From: Thermoanaerobaculia bacterium
GTDB taxonomy: Bacteria > Acidobacteriota > Thermoanaerobaculia > Multivoradales > JAHEKO01
NCBI GenBank assembly: GCA_945787635.1
Contig: CALZIK010000146.1
Coordinates: 62,001 to 126,000 of the forward strand
Direction: 5' to 3'
Length of the DNA stretch: 64,000 nt
Shown here: one piece after another, positions 26,996-35,629 of the stretch
Layout: every line of letters starts with the position of its first letter
Numbering within the stretch: the stretch's first letter is position 1
Made by a program: the position numbers and the translations under genes
Notes under the pieces: model-generated
What the model saw: the letters and a program-made list of their open reading frames with translations, nothing else
What the model was told of the DNA's origin: nothing
Database searches by the model: none

Positions 26996-28195
26996 GTGCC
27001 GGAAGCGGTGGATCCCAGCCGGCTGGTCGAGCTTACTGAGCTCGATGAGATCGAGGTCGAGATCGAGAAGCTGGTCGCCGGCGGCGACGGGCTAGGCCGG
27101 TACAAGGGCGTGGCGATTTTTGTCGCGCGGTCCGCTCCCGGGGACCGGCTCCGGGTCCGCATCGTCGAACGGCAGCCGCAGTACGCGCGGGCCGAGATCC
27201 TCGAGGTGCTCCAGCCGGGAGCGGATCGCCGGCCGCCACCTTGCGCGCACTTTGCCGACTGCGGCGGATGCAGCCTCCAGCATCTCGAGGATCAGGCGCA
27301 GGTCGAGTGGAAGGTCAGAGCCGCGCGTGAGGCACTGGATCGACTGAGCGGCCTCGAGATCGACGTTCCGGAGCGGGTCGTACGTGGCGATGCCTGGCAC
27401 TACCGCTTGCGGGCACAACTCCAGATGGACGGCGATCCCGGCGCCGCGCGAGTGGGGTATTTCGGTCGCCGCAGTCACGATCTGGTGCCGATTCGGGAGT
27501 GTCCGGTGCTGGCCGAGCCGCTCGAGGCCTTCGTGACCGAGCTTCCCAAGCTCCTACAAGAGCGCGTGCCGCGGCGCTTGGACGTGACACTGGGCGGCGA
27601 GGGAGAGCTCAGCTGTGGTCCGGCCTTACCAGGTCTGCCAACAGGAGGTGTCACTCGAAGAGTCGGCGATCTGGCCTATGAGTACGACGCACGCACTTTT
27701 TTTCAGGCTCACCGTGGCCTTCTCGAGGAGCTGACCGAAGCGGTGATAGGTACCGAACGGGGCGAGTGGGCCTTCGATCTCTACGCGGGCGTGGGCCTGT
27801 TCTCTCTGCCTCTCGCCAAGCTCTACAGCCAGGTGACCGCCGTCGAGAGTGATCGAATCGCGGTTCGCTATTTGCGCAAGAACGCGCGCCGCGCGCACTT
27901 GACCAACGTCGAAGTGGTGGATTCGGCCGTGGAAACTTGGATTGACCGGATGCCAAAGCACGCCGATCGCGTCATCGTCGATCCACCGAGGCCGGGCCTA
28001 GCGCTGCACGTCAGAGGGGCCTTGCGCCGACTTCGCCCATCGCGGATCACCTACATTTCATGTCATCCCGCGGCTCTGGCCAGGGACCTGGGCTCGCTGG
28101 ACCCGGATTTTGCCCTCGAGGGCCTGGTCTACCTGGATCTGTTCCCGCAGACGGGGCACCTCGAGATCGTCGCGCAGCTTCGCGCACGCGACTGA
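26996..28195 (+). CDS. 23S rRNA m5U methyltransferase, RlmD/TrmA family
   Basis: This 399-residue SAM-dependent RNA (uracil-5)-methyltransferase has an N-terminal TRAM domain (residues 16-72). An iron-sulfur motif follows with Cys83, Cys89 and Cys92 (C-x5-C-x2-C) and a fourth Cys in RECPVL. Then comes the Rossmann methyltransferase domain with DLYAGVGLFSLPLA and DPPRPGL, and the catalytic ISCHPAALARDL near residue 350. Most relatives read SCNP; His replaces Asn here. GTG 26996 is preferred because GGGGAG lies 8 bases upstream. RlmD, RlmC and TrmA cannot be separated by eye; the TRAM and Fe-S motif favour RlmD. Confidence 0.9.
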   Translation: MPEAVDPSRLVELTELDEIEVEIEKLVAGGDGLGRYKGVAIFVARSAPGDRLRVRIVERQPQYARAEILEVLQPGADRRPPPCAHFADCGGCSLQHLEDQAQVEWKVRAAREALDRLSGLEIDVPERVVRGDAWHYRLRAQLQMDGDPGAARVGYFGRRSHDLVPIRECPVLAEPLEAFVTELPKLLQERVPRRLDVTLGGEGELSCGPALPGLPTGGVTRRVGDLAYEYDARTFFQAHRGLLEELTEAVIGTERGEWAFDLYAGVGLFSLPLAKLYSQVTAVESDRIAVRYLRKNARRAHLTNVEVVDSAVETWIDRMPKHADRVIVDPPRPGLALHVRGALRRLRPSRITYISCHPAALARDLGSLDPDFALEGLVYLDLFPQTGHLEIVAQLRARD

Positions 28196-28199
28196 CTTT

Positions 28200-28433
28200 T
28201 CAGGCCGGAAGGCTGGCTGCCAAGGCGGTTTCGACCTCGCCGGGCTCCGGGAATCTCCCGGTGCTCTTTTTCGAATAGATGAGCCCGCCGTCCAGCTCGA
28301 CCTCAAAGACGCCGTCCCGCCCCTTGATCAGCTCGGGCTTCTCTCCGAATTTGCTTTCTATCTCGTCCGCCAAACTGGCGGCACGGGGGTAGTAGTTTCA
28401 GACGACGCAGTATTGAATGCTGATTCTGGCCAT
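28200..28433 (-). CDS. SelW/Rdx-family selenoprotein, Sec encoded by in-frame TGA
   Basis: Read from ATG 28433 the frame gives MARISIQYCVV, then TGA at 28400-28398, then NYYPRAASLADEIESKF, IKGRDGVFEVELDGGLIYSK and GRFPEPGEV, ending at TGA 28202-28200: 77 residues if the first TGA is read through. This matches the SelW/SelT/SelH-like Rdx family over its full length. TGA takes the place of the second Cys in the CxxC redox motif, giving CxxU with U12. A hairpin fitting a bacterial SECIS starts 12 nt after the TGA. The start has GGAGGA upstream and a TATACT -10 (28454-28449). SelW-type proteins are small thiol oxidoreductases. Decoding needs SelA, SelB, SelD and tRNA-Sec, none of which lie in this window. 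Confidence 0.85.
28364..28400 (-). promoter_or_regulatory. Sec codon and candidate bacterial SECIS hairpin
   Basis: On the minus strand the UGA (28400-28398) is followed by 12 nt. The hairpin CGU-g-CCGCC / GGCGG-ACG follows (28385-28377 with 28371-28364), with a single bulged G and apical loop AGUUU. An upper stem with one bulged base, a GU in the loop and about 11 nt of spacing from UGA are the features SelB recognises in E. coli formate dehydrogenase mRNA. Confidence 0.7.
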
Positions 28434-28514
28434 GATTCCTCCGTGCGGAGTATATCCGGAGGGCTACAACTCGGTATGCGGTATTCTGTCGAATCTCAAA
28501 GCAGAGTGGAGCCA

Positions 28515-29129
28515 ATGATGTCGAGTCGAAAGTCAGTTGATAGCGCGCATCTCGCAACGCTCGTGGGCGAAGACGAAAGGGTAGGCCGGATCGCCAAGCA
28601 CGTTCGCGGGCTGATCGAAGAGCTTGGGCTCGATCCGGAAGACCACAATCTCCGACGCACCGACGTCCGCGTGGCCAAGATGTATCTCGAGATGTTTCGG
28701 GGCCTCGAGGACGCGGCAGAGCCCGCGGTGACGACGTTCCCCAACGAAGAGAACTACTCGCACATGGTGATGGAGAAGGACATCCCCTTCTACTCCATGT
28801 GCGCCCATCACTTCGTGCCGTTCTATGGCAAGGCGCACATCGCCTATATTCCCGAAAGCCGGATCATCGGGTTGTCGAAGTTCGCCCGTATTCTGGACTT
28901 CTACGCGCGCCGGCCCCAGCTCCAGGAGCGGCTTACCGAGCAGGTCGTGTCCTACTTCGAGCGCGAGCTCAAGCCTCGGGGAGCTATGGTGGTCATCGAG
29001 GCCCGCCATCTCTGCGTCGAAATGAGAGGCGTCAAGAAGCCGGGCGTTATGACCGTCACTTCAGCGATCCGGGGTGGGTTTCACGAAAAAGCCGTTAGGG
29101 AGGAGTTTCTTGACCTGTTGCGAAGGTAG
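28515..29129 (+). CDS. folE: GTP cyclohydrolase I
   Basis: This 204-residue enzyme converts GTP to 7,8-dihydroneopterin triphosphate for folate (or other pterin) synthesis. YSMCAHHFVPFYGKAHIAYIP holds the zinc-binding Cys and the active-site His pair, and EARHLCVEMRGVKKPG holds the second zinc Cys and catalytic residues. The N-terminal helical part is also typical. Start: ATG 28515 or the adjacent ATG 28518, both close after AGTGGAG. A TATTCT -10 candidate is at 28482-28487. It diverges from the selenoprotein gene, 81 bp away, and is followed after one base by the GWxTD gene. Confidence 0.95.
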   Translation: MMSSRKSVDSAHLATLVGEDERVGRIAKHVRGLIEELGLDPEDHNLRRTDVRVAKMYLEMFRGLEDAAEPAVTTFPNEENYSHMVMEKDIPFYSMCAHHFVPFYGKAHIAYIPESRIIGLSKFARILDFYARRPQLQERLTEQVVSYFERELKPRGAMVVIEARHLCVEMRGVKKPGVMTVTSAIRGGFHEKAVREEFLDLLRR

Positions 29130-29130
29130 C

Positions 29131-29787
29131 GTGCTCGGAGCTCGGAGCCGAAAGTCGTCGATCGAGGATTCGTCCTCTCGAGTGCCAGTCTGGCTGGCGA
29201 GGGCGACCGGTTGGGTTGCCTGGTTGGCGATTCTGGCTCTGCTTGCGATTCCCGCTCATGCCGGCAGAGAGCGCGAGGTCTCGGATGAGAACCTGATCAA
29301 CGTGCTGCTGAGCCCGGGACTGGCGCAGTGGCTGGTCGGTCCAATCTCCAGGATCGCGACCCCCGATGAGGTCCAGGGGTTTCTTCGGCTCAGCGACGAC
29401 CAGGCGGCGAATAACTTCATCGACTCGTTCTGGCGCAAGCGCGTCGACCCCGAGACTTCGTGGCCGGGAAAGCAACTGCGAGATATCTTCGAGGAGAGAG
29501 CCGAGGAGGCGGATCGTCTGTTCACGGAAGGCACCCGGGTCGGTAGGAGAACCGATCGCGGAGTGACCTACGTCGTCTTCGGGGCACCCGAGAAGCGAAG
29601 CTATGTTCAAAATGCTGGGCCCCGCAAGAGCACGGTCGAGGTCTGGACGTACTCGCGCAAGTCCGAACCCGGGCTCGACGGCTCGCGGCCGAGCTCGGTG
29701 TACTACTTCGCCAAGAGGAACGGCGTGACCGTTTTCACTCAGCGGCCCCGCAAACTCGAGTCGATTCCAGAGCGTCGCGTGCCCTGA
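29131..29787 (+). CDS. GWxTD-domain secreted protein
   Basis: This 218-residue protein has a signal-like hydrophobic segment (VAWLAILALLAIPAHAG) ending near residue 47, and then a GWxTD-type domain: DEVQGFLRLSDDQAANNFIDSFWRKRVDP, RADRLF-like helix EEADRLFTEG, and GVTYVVFGAPEKRSY followed by EVWTYSR and YYFAKR. In this copy the GWxTD pentad itself is not conserved, but the FW-x-x-RDP-like and YxxFGxP elements are. Such domains are frequent in Acidobacteriota and of unknown role. GTG 29131 is the natural start, one base after the folE stop. Confidence 0.75.
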   Translation: MLGARSRKSSIEDSSSRVPVWLARATGWVAWLAILALLAIPAHAGREREVSDENLINVLLSPGLAQWLVGPISRIATPDEVQGFLRLSDDQAANNFIDSFWRKRVDPETSWPGKQLRDIFEERAEEADRLFTEGTRVGRRTDRGVTYVVFGAPEKRSYVQNAGPRKSTVEVWTYSRKSEPGLDGSRPSSVYYFAKRNGVTVFTQRPRKLESIPERRVP

Positions 29788-29808
29788 ACGCGAACGGAAC
29801 GCAACGCG

Positions 29809-30885
29809 ATGGCACAGGGAGAGGTTCGCGCGGTTCTCAAGGGATGCGGCATCGCCATTCCGGAAGTCGAGGTCGACAACCACATGCTGGCTCGGGTGCT
29901 CGAGACCAGCGACGAGTGGATTCGGGCCCGTAGCGGTGTGGTGACTCGCTACTACGTCGAGCCCGGGGTCGGCTCGTCCGAGCTGGGAGCGCAGGCCGCA
30001 CGGAGCGCGTTGGCCGACGCCGGTCTCGAGGCGGCGGAGGTCGACTACATCGTTTGCGCCACCATGACGCCGGACCACTACTTTCCCGGCTCGGCGACTC
30101 TCATCCAGCAGCGCCTCGGTATCGAGCCGAAGCCCGCGATCGACCTGCGCCAGCAGTGCGCGGGCTTCGCGTATGGACTTCAAATGGTGGATGCCCTGAT
30201 TCGTAGCGGCCAGGCCGAGACCGTGCTCCTGGTGGGCTGCGACGTCCATTCGTCTTTGATTCCCTTCCCGCCGCGCTCCTGGCAGGTTCTTCTGGGCCGG
30301 CAACCTCCTCCGGCGCCCCCGGAAGAGTTCGAATGGAACTCCAGGTTCAGACACCTGGTGGTCCTGTTCGGCGACGGTGGCGGCGCGATGGTCTTTCGGG
30401 CGGAGGCCGGAGGCGAGCGCGGCATCATCGGCAGCCGTCTCCTGGGAGACGGCAACGAGAAGGACATCCTCTATGTGCCGGGAGGCGGCTCAGCTTCGCG
30501 GCCCTTCGTCGACGCCGAGATGATCGCCGCCGGGCGTACGGTGCCGGTGATGGACGGGCGAAAGGTCTTCAAGCTGGCGGTGACCAAAATGCCCGAGGTG
30601 ACGAGGGAGCTTCTCGCCGAGCAGAACATGTCGCTGGATGACGTCGATCTCCTGGTCATGCACCAGGCGAATCTCAGAATCAATGAGGCGGCGCAAAAGG
30701 CGCTGGCTCTTCCGGATGAGAGGGTACACAATAATATTCAGCGCTACGGCAACACGACGTCGGCGACTTTGCCGATCTGCTTTCACGAAGCTCGGGAAGA
30801 GGGCAAGGCTCCGGAAGGAGCCGTGGTGGCGTTTGTCGCTCTCGGCGCGGGGCTGCACTGGGGTGCCGTGCTGCTGCGGGTTTGA
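29809..30885 (+). CDS. 3-oxoacyl-ACP synthase III (KAS III/FabH-like)
   Basis: This 358-residue thiolase-fold enzyme carries the KAS III triad: Cys117 in LRQQCAGF, His285 in MHQANLRI and Asn315 in RYGNTTSA. KAS III starts fatty-acid or related chains by condensing acyl-CoA with malonyl-ACP. ETSDEWIRARSGV near residue 35 and FGDGGGAMV near 190 are family motifs. A Pro-rich insertion (SLIPFPPRSW to PPPAPPEEFEW, residues ~145-175) is not found in typical FabH and enlarges the region near the active site. No other fab gene is adjacent, so a specialised initiator for unusual acyl groups is possible. Confidence 0.88.
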   Translation: MAQGEVRAVLKGCGIAIPEVEVDNHMLARVLETSDEWIRARSGVVTRYYVEPGVGSSELGAQAARSALADAGLEAAEVDYIVCATMTPDHYFPGSATLIQQRLGIEPKPAIDLRQQCAGFAYGLQMVDALIRSGQAETVLLVGCDVHSSLIPFPPRSWQVLLGRQPPPAPPEEFEWNSRFRHLVVLFGDGGGAMVFRAEAGGERGIIGSRLLGDGNEKDILYVPGGGSASRPFVDAEMIAAGRTVPVMDGRKVFKLAVTKMPEVTRELLAEQNMSLDDVDLLVMHQANLRINEAAQKALALPDERVHNNIQRYGNTTSATLPICFHEAREEGKAPEGAVVAFVALGAGLHWGAVLLRV

Positions 30886-30894
30886 TCGAAGCTC

Positions 30895-31917
30895 CTAGGG
30901 ATCGGAAGGTCGCCGGCTGCGAGTGTGGAGCTGGACGGTGACGCTACGCAGGAGCTCGGTGGTGAGCTTCTGCCACGCGGCCGCGCTGAAGGCGCCCGGA
31001 GGCGCGCTCAGCTCGAGCCAAGTGCCGCCGGAGTCATTGCTAGCCACCTTGATCCGCAGATCGCTCCACACCAGGGCCCAACGGTCCGTGACCTCGACCT
31101 GGGGTTCGAACGACCGACCCTGAAGCTGCAGGCTACTGATCACCGCGTCGAGAACCAGGCTTCGTCTGCCGAGGTAGGGCACCTCATAGTCCTGCGTGGT
31201 CACCTTGGATCCTGGGCGGTGCCGGAACCCGTCCGTGTTCAAGAGTCGCTGATAGGTGGCCGATCGCTCGAGAGGCGCGAAGTTCGGGTCGGTGCGGGCG
31301 TTTCGTCGCATCTTCTCGTCGAGGGCTATGGCCCGTGAGAGATTCGCCACCGCGGCATCCGCGAAGCCCCTCATCGCGTAGTTGGACGCGACCAGATAGC
31401 GGGCCTTCGGATCGCCGGGGTTGCGCGAGAGGTACTCTCGAAAGCGGGCTCCGGCTTCTTCGAATCGATCGAGCAAGAGCAGGACCGCGCCGATGTTGAG
31501 CGCGTTGTCTGCGGCGTCCGGGTCGAGAGTCTCGGCCTGGCGAAATGACTCGAGCGCCCGGGTGTAGTCTTCTTCGGCCAGCTCGAGTGCCGCCTGATTC
31601 AGCCAGGCCCGCCGGTTTCCGGAGTCGAGCTCGATCGACCGCGCCAAGTCCTGCCTTCCCTTCTCGAAGTCGCCGAGCATGAACCGGGCTGTACTGGCCA
31701 GCAGCAACGCATTCGCGTCAGCGGGGTGCTTTTTGAGCCACGGGGTCAGCAGCTCCAGCGCTTGCCCCGGGTCACCGCTATCGATCAAAGCCGACGCGCT
31801 GGCGATCGGATCGGCCTTTGGTTTGGCGGCGACAGCCGTCGCCGAGAGCAGCCAGACGACGGCGAGAATCGAGGATCCGAGTCGGACCGCAAATCGTCGC
31901 GAAGAAGTCTTCTTCAT
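30895..31917 (-). CDS. Secreted TPR-repeat protein
   Basis: This 340-residue protein has a signal peptide (SSILAVVWLLSATAVAA) and then five or so tetratricopeptide repeats over residues 36-190 (ALLLASTARFMLGDFEKG, RAWLNQAALELAEEDYTRAL, NALNIGAVLLLLDRFEEA). A C-terminal domain of about 130 residues without recognised motif follows. It is likely periplasmic and a protein-protein adaptor. Its ATG overlaps the stop of the VTT-domain gene (ATGA), so the two are coupled. It converges with the KAS III gene. Confidence 0.8.
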   Translation of the reverse strand: MKKTSSRRFAVRLGSSILAVVWLLSATAVAAKPKADPIASASALIDSGDPGQALELLTPWLKKHPADANALLLASTARFMLGDFEKGRQDLARSIELDSGNRRAWLNQAALELAEEDYTRALESFRQAETLDPDAADNALNIGAVLLLLDRFEEAGARFREYLSRNPGDPKARYLVASNYAMRGFADAAVANLSRAIALDEKMRRNARTDPNFAPLERSATYQRLLNTDGFRHRPGSKVTTQDYEVPYLGRRSLVLDAVISSLQLQGRSFEPQVEVTDRWALVWSDLRIKVASNDSGGTWLELSAPPGAFSAAAWQKLTTELLRSVTVQLHTRSRRPSDP

Positions 31918-32633
31918 TCAGCCGGTGTTTGAGTCTTGTCCTTGTTTCGGCGGATCAGCGTCGGCAGGAAGGATATTGCGAGCAGCCCGGCCAGCGCGAT
32001 GACGCCTTTCACAATGACGCCTCCGCGTTCTCCCGAAGCGGCCTCGAACAGAGTATGAAACAAGTAGTTCCAGACGCCCACCGAAATGAACAAACCCAGG
32101 GTCGAGCCGAACAAGTAGGTACCGAACGGAATGCCGGCGAGGGCGGCGCCGTAGTTGATGAAGGGGAACGGTATTGGCAGGAAGCGTAGACGGAAGATCG
32201 TCCAGAAGCCGTGCCGGTCCCAGATCCGGGTCATTGCTTCGATTCGCTTCGGACCCACCAGGCGGCGAATCAGGTTTCGTCCCAGCCAGTGTCCGGCGCC
32301 GAAGCTCGCCGCCGCGCCGAGAACGCAGCCGATCAAGTTGTAGAACCAGCCGCCAATCGGACCCAGAAGCGCCGCTCCCGCGAACAACACCGGGCTGACC
32401 GGAAGCCCAACGACCGCGAACCCGACCAGCAGTCCGACCAGCGCAAGCGGAACCCAGGTGCTCTCCCGGTACGCGAGCAGTCGATCGACCAGCAGGTCGT
32501 CCTGCAACCAATCGGCCAAGGGAGTCCAGCGCGCGGCGGCGAAGGCCGAGAACAGAATCACCGCGAGGAGCGCAGCGCGTAGTACCGCCGATTTGGCTGA
32601 TACTTGCTGCGACGCGCTCGAGCTCACTGGCAT
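31914..32633 (-). CDS. TVP38/DedA (VTT-domain) membrane protein
   Basis: This 239-residue membrane protein has a VTT/SNARE-associated domain: GFAVVGLPVSPVLFAGAALLG, LGAAASFGAGHWLGRNL, FRLRFLPIPFPFINYGAALAGIPFGTY, and a C-terminal TM with Arg/Lys tail. DedA/TVP38 proteins affect lipid carrier recycling and membrane homeostasis. The start is uncertain. ATG 32633 begins just before the first TM and has a TAGAAT -10 candidate ahead; an in-frame GTG at 32762 would add 43 polar residues. Confidence 0.85.
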   Translation of the reverse strand: MPVSSSASQQVSAKSAVLRAALLAVILFSAFAAARWTPLADWLQDDLLVDRLLAYRESTWVPLALVGLLVGFAVVGLPVSPVLFAGAALLGPIGGWFYNLIGCVLGAAASFGAGHWLGRNLIRRLVGPKRIEAMTRIWDRHGFWTIFRLRFLPIPFPFINYGAALAGIPFGTYLFGSTLGLFISVGVWNYLFHTLFEAASGERGGVIVKGVIALAGLLAISFLPTLIRRNKDKTQTPAE

Positions 32634-32768
32634 TTTCGTGTCCACTCCCGGGGATTCTAGCGAGTCGCGGCGCATCTCCTGGGCCCTTGGTCTCGCGTGC
32701 TTCGGCGCTGTTAGCGTCTGACTCGATTCTTCACGGGAAGTGGTCGCCTCGAGGTCCGCCACGAACGT

Positions 32769-33026
32769 CTACGGCGACTGAGCGGCGGGACCGTCGAGGA
32801 GCAGGAACTCACGCATGTGGCGCTGCAACGTCTCGAGAGATTTCGGGTCCATGAAATTCAGACGCAGCTCGTTGATGACCATGACCTCGGCCTGGGTCCA
32901 CTCCTGCCAGCAGTTCGCGCAGATCTTGTCGGCGATCTCGCGCCCGCCCGGTCCCGGGATGGGTGGCGCCTCGAGTCGTGGCTCGCTTTTGCCGCAGCGG
33001 CAGCACAGAAAGTCGACGTCGGTCAT
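32769..33026 (-). CDS. Fe(2+)-trafficking protein, YggX family-like
   Basis: This 85-residue cytoplasmic protein has the YggX pattern with C-terminal EWTQAEVMVINELRLNFMDPKSLETLQRHMREFLL. The family motif of a helix with MLINE-x-RLN-x-x-NP is kept with Asp-Pro in place of Asn-Pro. Four Cys are present: CCRCGK near the N-terminus and CANC, so a metal ribbon is added to the usual fold. YggX protects Fe-S clusters from oxidation. ATG 33026 is used; in-frame extension to 33125 lacks similarity. It follows a small ORF at 33031 with a 4-base gap. Confidence 0.8.
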   Translation of the reverse strand: MTDVDFLCCRCGKSEPRLEAPPIPGPGGREIADKICANCWQEWTQAEVMVINELRLNFMDPKSLETLQRHMREFLLLDGPAAQSP

Positions 33027-33030
33027 GGTT

Positions 33031-33297
33031 CTAGCCGATCTCGTTGGGAAGGACGATCCTGCTGTCCGCCCGGGCCTCGACTTCTCGCGGCACGCTGACC
33101 AGAAGGACCATTTCTTCGGGCTCACCGGAGCCTCGAAGCGCCTTGACCAGGTCGTCGGGAACCGCGAGTTTCAAGTAGGCGGGCCGCTTGGCGTTCTGCC
33201 GGGCGCTGTCCATGATCAGACGCTCGACAGGGACTGCCGAGACCCTTTCCGGATATTTTTCGAGAGCGAACTTGAGAACGTCCGTTTCGGTCGTCAT
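33031..33297 (-). CDS. Small protein of unknown function, 88 aa
   Basis: This 88-residue hydrophilic protein (MTTETDVLKFALEKYPE start; YLKLAVPDDLVKALRG and MVLLVSVPREV in the middle) has no motif I can name. The layout is helix, then beta-rich. There is no signal peptide. It lies four bases before the YggX-like gene and seven after the UDP-xylose synthase-like gene, in the same direction, suggesting a common transcript. Confidence 0.6.
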   Translation of the reverse strand: MTTETDVLKFALEKYPERVSAVPVERLIMDSARQNAKRPAYLKLAVPDDLVKALRGSGEPEEMVLLVSVPREVEARADSRIVLPNEIG

Positions 33298-33304
33298 CGT
33301 CTGC

Positions 33305-34255
33305 CTACTTTCTTTCGGAAGGGAGAAACAGCTCGCGAAAGTACTCGATCGTTTTGGTCAGGCCTTCCTCTAGCGAGACAATCGGTTCCCACTCGAGCTG
33401 ACGGCGGGCGTTGCTGATGTCGGGCTGCCGAGTCTTGGGATCGTCGATGGGTAGCGGTTTGAAGACCACTTCGCTATCCGAGTCGATGAGCTCGGTGATC
33501 TTCTCCGCGAACTCGAGAACGGTCATTTCGTGGGGATTGCCGATGTTGACCGGGTCGGTGACCTCGCTAATCAAGAGCCGAAAAATGCCTTCGACCAGAT
33601 CGTCGACGAAGCAGAAGGAGCGGGTCTGGAGGCCATCTCCGAAGACCGTGAGCGGCTCGCCGCGCAAGGCCTGATCGATGAAAGCGGGCACTACCCGTCC
33701 GTCGTGCGGGCGCATGCGCGGCCCGTAGGTGTTGAAAATTCGGACGATCCGCGTGTCCACCGCGTGCACCCGGTGGTACGCCATCACCATAGCCTCGGCA
33801 AACCTCTTGGCTTCGTCGTAGACGCCTCGCGGTCCGACCGGGTTGACGTTACCCCAGTAGCTTTCTGGCTGAGGGTGCACCAAAGGATCGCCGTAGACCT
33901 CGGAAGTCGAGGCCAGCAGATATCGCGCTCGCTTCGCCATGGCCAGGCCGAGCGTGTTGTGAGTGCCCAGCGACCCGACCTTGAGAGTCTGAATCGGCAG
34001 TTCGAGATAGTCGATGGGGCTGGCGGGTGACGCAAAGTGAAGCACGTTGTCCAGAGGTCCGTCGATCTCGAACGGCCTGGTCACGTCATGCTCGAGGAAC
34101 GTGAAATCGTCACGGTCAAAGAGGTGAGCAATGTTGTTCTTGTTGCCGGTGAGCAGATTGTCCACGCAGACTACCCGGTGCGACTCCTTGAGCAGGCGGT
34201 CGCAAAGGTGAGATCCGAGGAATCCGGCGCCTCCGGTTACCAGTGAAGTAATCAT
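33305..34255 (-). CDS. UDP-glucuronate decarboxylase (UDP-xylose synthase)-like SDR
   Basis: This 316-residue extended-SDR enzyme has GGAGFLGSH (NAD binding), catalytic STSEVYGDP and the YDEAKRFAE Tyr-x3-Lys pair, and [19 protein letters not shown], the typical arginine-rich substrate motif of UDP-glucuronate decarboxylases. It would convert UDP-glucuronate to UDP-xylose. The neighbour at 34257 (UDP-glucose dehydrogenase) makes its substrate. The start is one base after the stop of that gene, so the pair is coupled. Confidence 0.9.
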   Translation of the reverse strand: MITSLVTGGAGFLGSHLCDRLLKESHRVVCVDNLLTGNKNNIAHLFDRDDFTFLEHDVTRPFEIDGPLDNVLHFASPASPIDYLELPIQTLKVGSLGTHNTLGLAMAKRARYLLASTSEVYGDPLVHPQPESYWGNVNPVGPRGVYDEAKRFAEAMVMAYHRVHAVDTRIVRIFNTYGPRMRPHDGRVVPAFIDQALRGEPLTVFGDGLQTRSFCFVDDLVEGIFRLLISEVTDPVNIGNPHEMTVLEFAEKITELIDSDSEVVFKPLPIDDPKTRQPDISNARRQLEWEPIVSLEEGLTKTIEYFRELFLPSERK

Positions 34256-34256
34256 C

Positions 34257-35585
34257 TTAGTTGGCTCTGCTCCCGCCCACCGGCGATCTGCCGACGGAGA
34301 TGTAACGAAAGCCGGCGGCGCTCATCTTCGCAGGCTCGTAGATGTTTCGTAGATCGACGATGACCGGCTCATCGAGAAGCTCCATGAGCTTATCGAGTTC
34401 CAACGCTCTGAACTGGTTCCACTCGGTCACGATGACCAGCGCGTCAGCGCCGTTCGCGGCGTCGTAGGCATCGCTGCAGAAGGCGACCTCGGGCCAGAGA
34501 TCGCGGCAGGCGTCCATCGCCACCGGGTCATAGGCACGTACGCTGGCGCCGCGAGACAAGAGGCCGTCGATCACCTCGATGGCGGGCGATTCGCGTACGT
34601 CGTCCGTCTCCGGCTTGAACGACAGTCCGAGCACAGCGACGGTCTTGTCATCGAGGCTTCCACCCACGGCCCCCTCGATCTTCGAGACCATCCTGGTCTT
34701 GGTGGCTCGGTTCACTTCGAGCACCGCTTCCATGATCCGGAAAGTCTGCCCCTGATTGTTGGCGATCTGGACGATTGCACGACTGTCCTTGGGAAAGCAC
34801 GAACCGCCAAAGCCCGGGCCGGGATGCAGAAACTTGGGCCCGATCCGATGGTCAAGCCCCATGCCGCGGGCGACGACCTCGACATCGGCGCCGAGATCTT
34901 CGCACAGGCGGGCGACCTCATTGATGAAGGAGATCTTGACGGCCAGAAAAGAGTTCGATGCGTATTTGATCAACTCGGCGCTCTCGACCGAAGTGATGAC
35001 GAACGGAACATCCGCGACTCTCAGCGGAGAGTAAATGTCGAGCATGATGTCGATCGCTCTTTTGTCCGAGCTACCGATGACCACGCGGTCCGGCTGGAGG
35101 AAGTCCTCGATCGCCGAGCCCTCGCGTAGGAACTCGGGGTTGCTGACGACGGCAAAGGCCTGGTCATCCGGACGGGCTTCCTTGACCACGTCTTCGATCA
35201 TTCTGCCGGTGCCGACCGGGACGGTGCTCTTGGTGACGATAACCTTGTAGCCGTCGAGGTTTTGACCGATGGTGCGTGCGACCTGACGCACGTAGACCAG
35301 GTCGGCGGATCCGTCGGCTCTCGACGGCGTGCCCACGGCGATAAAGATGGCCGAAGCATCCTGAATCGCGGGACCGAGATCGGTCGAGAACTCGAGCCGC
35401 CCGGCCGTCGCGTTCTTGCGCACCATGGCGTTGAGACCGGGTTCGTAGATCGGAATGTCACACCGGCGCAGAGCGGCGATCTTGGCCTCGTCCTTGTCGA
35501 TGCAGACGACGTGCATTCCGAAATCGGCGAGGCAGGTGCCCGTGACCAGCCCTACGTAGCCGCTGCCCGCTATGCAGATTCTCAT
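34257..35585 (-). CDS. ugd: UDP-glucose 6-dehydrogenase
   Basis: This 442-residue NAD-dependent enzyme oxidises UDP-glucose to UDP-glucuronate. The N-terminal Rossmann motif is [17 protein letters not shown]. Further motifs are KSTVPVGTG near 118, [10 protein letters not shown] near 150, the catalytic [10 protein letters not shown] near 255 and the UDP-binding [17 protein letters not shown] near 316. ATG 35585 is the family start; an in-frame extension to 35654 is not conserved. It sits between the UDP-glucuronate epimerase and UDP-xylose synthase genes, all minus strand, giving UDP-glucuronate, UDP-galacturonate and UDP-xylose for polysaccharides. Confidence 0.95.
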   Translation of the reverse strand: MRICIAGSGYVGLVTGTCLADFGMHVVCIDKDEAKIAALRRCDIPIYEPGLNAMVRKNATAGRLEFSTDLGPAIQDASAIFIAVGTPSRADGSADLVYVRQVARTIGQNLDGYKVIVTKSTVPVGTGRMIEDVVKEARPDDQAFAVVSNPEFLREGSAIEDFLQPDRVVIGSSDKRAIDIMLDIYSPLRVADVPFVITSVESAELIKYASNSFLAVKISFINEVARLCEDLGADVEVVARGMGLDHRIGPKFLHPGPGFGGSCFPKDSRAIVQIANNQGQTFRIMEAVLEVNRATKTRMVSKIEGAVGGSLDDKTVAVLGLSFKPETDDVRESPAIEVIDGLLSRGASVRAYDPVAMDACRDLWPEVAFCSDAYDAANGADALVIVTEWNQFRALELDKLMELLDEPVIVDLRNIYEPAKMSAAGFRYISVGRSPVGGSRAN

Positions 35586-35629
35586 CGGTTTCGGGAATTC
35601 GGGACTGGCTGTGGAAGGGGAGAGCGGAC

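Noticed and set aside
28303-28557. An 84-codon minus-strand frame across the selenoprotein start
   Set aside because: It is in another frame, with no homology and no ribosome binding site; the SelW frame explains the region.
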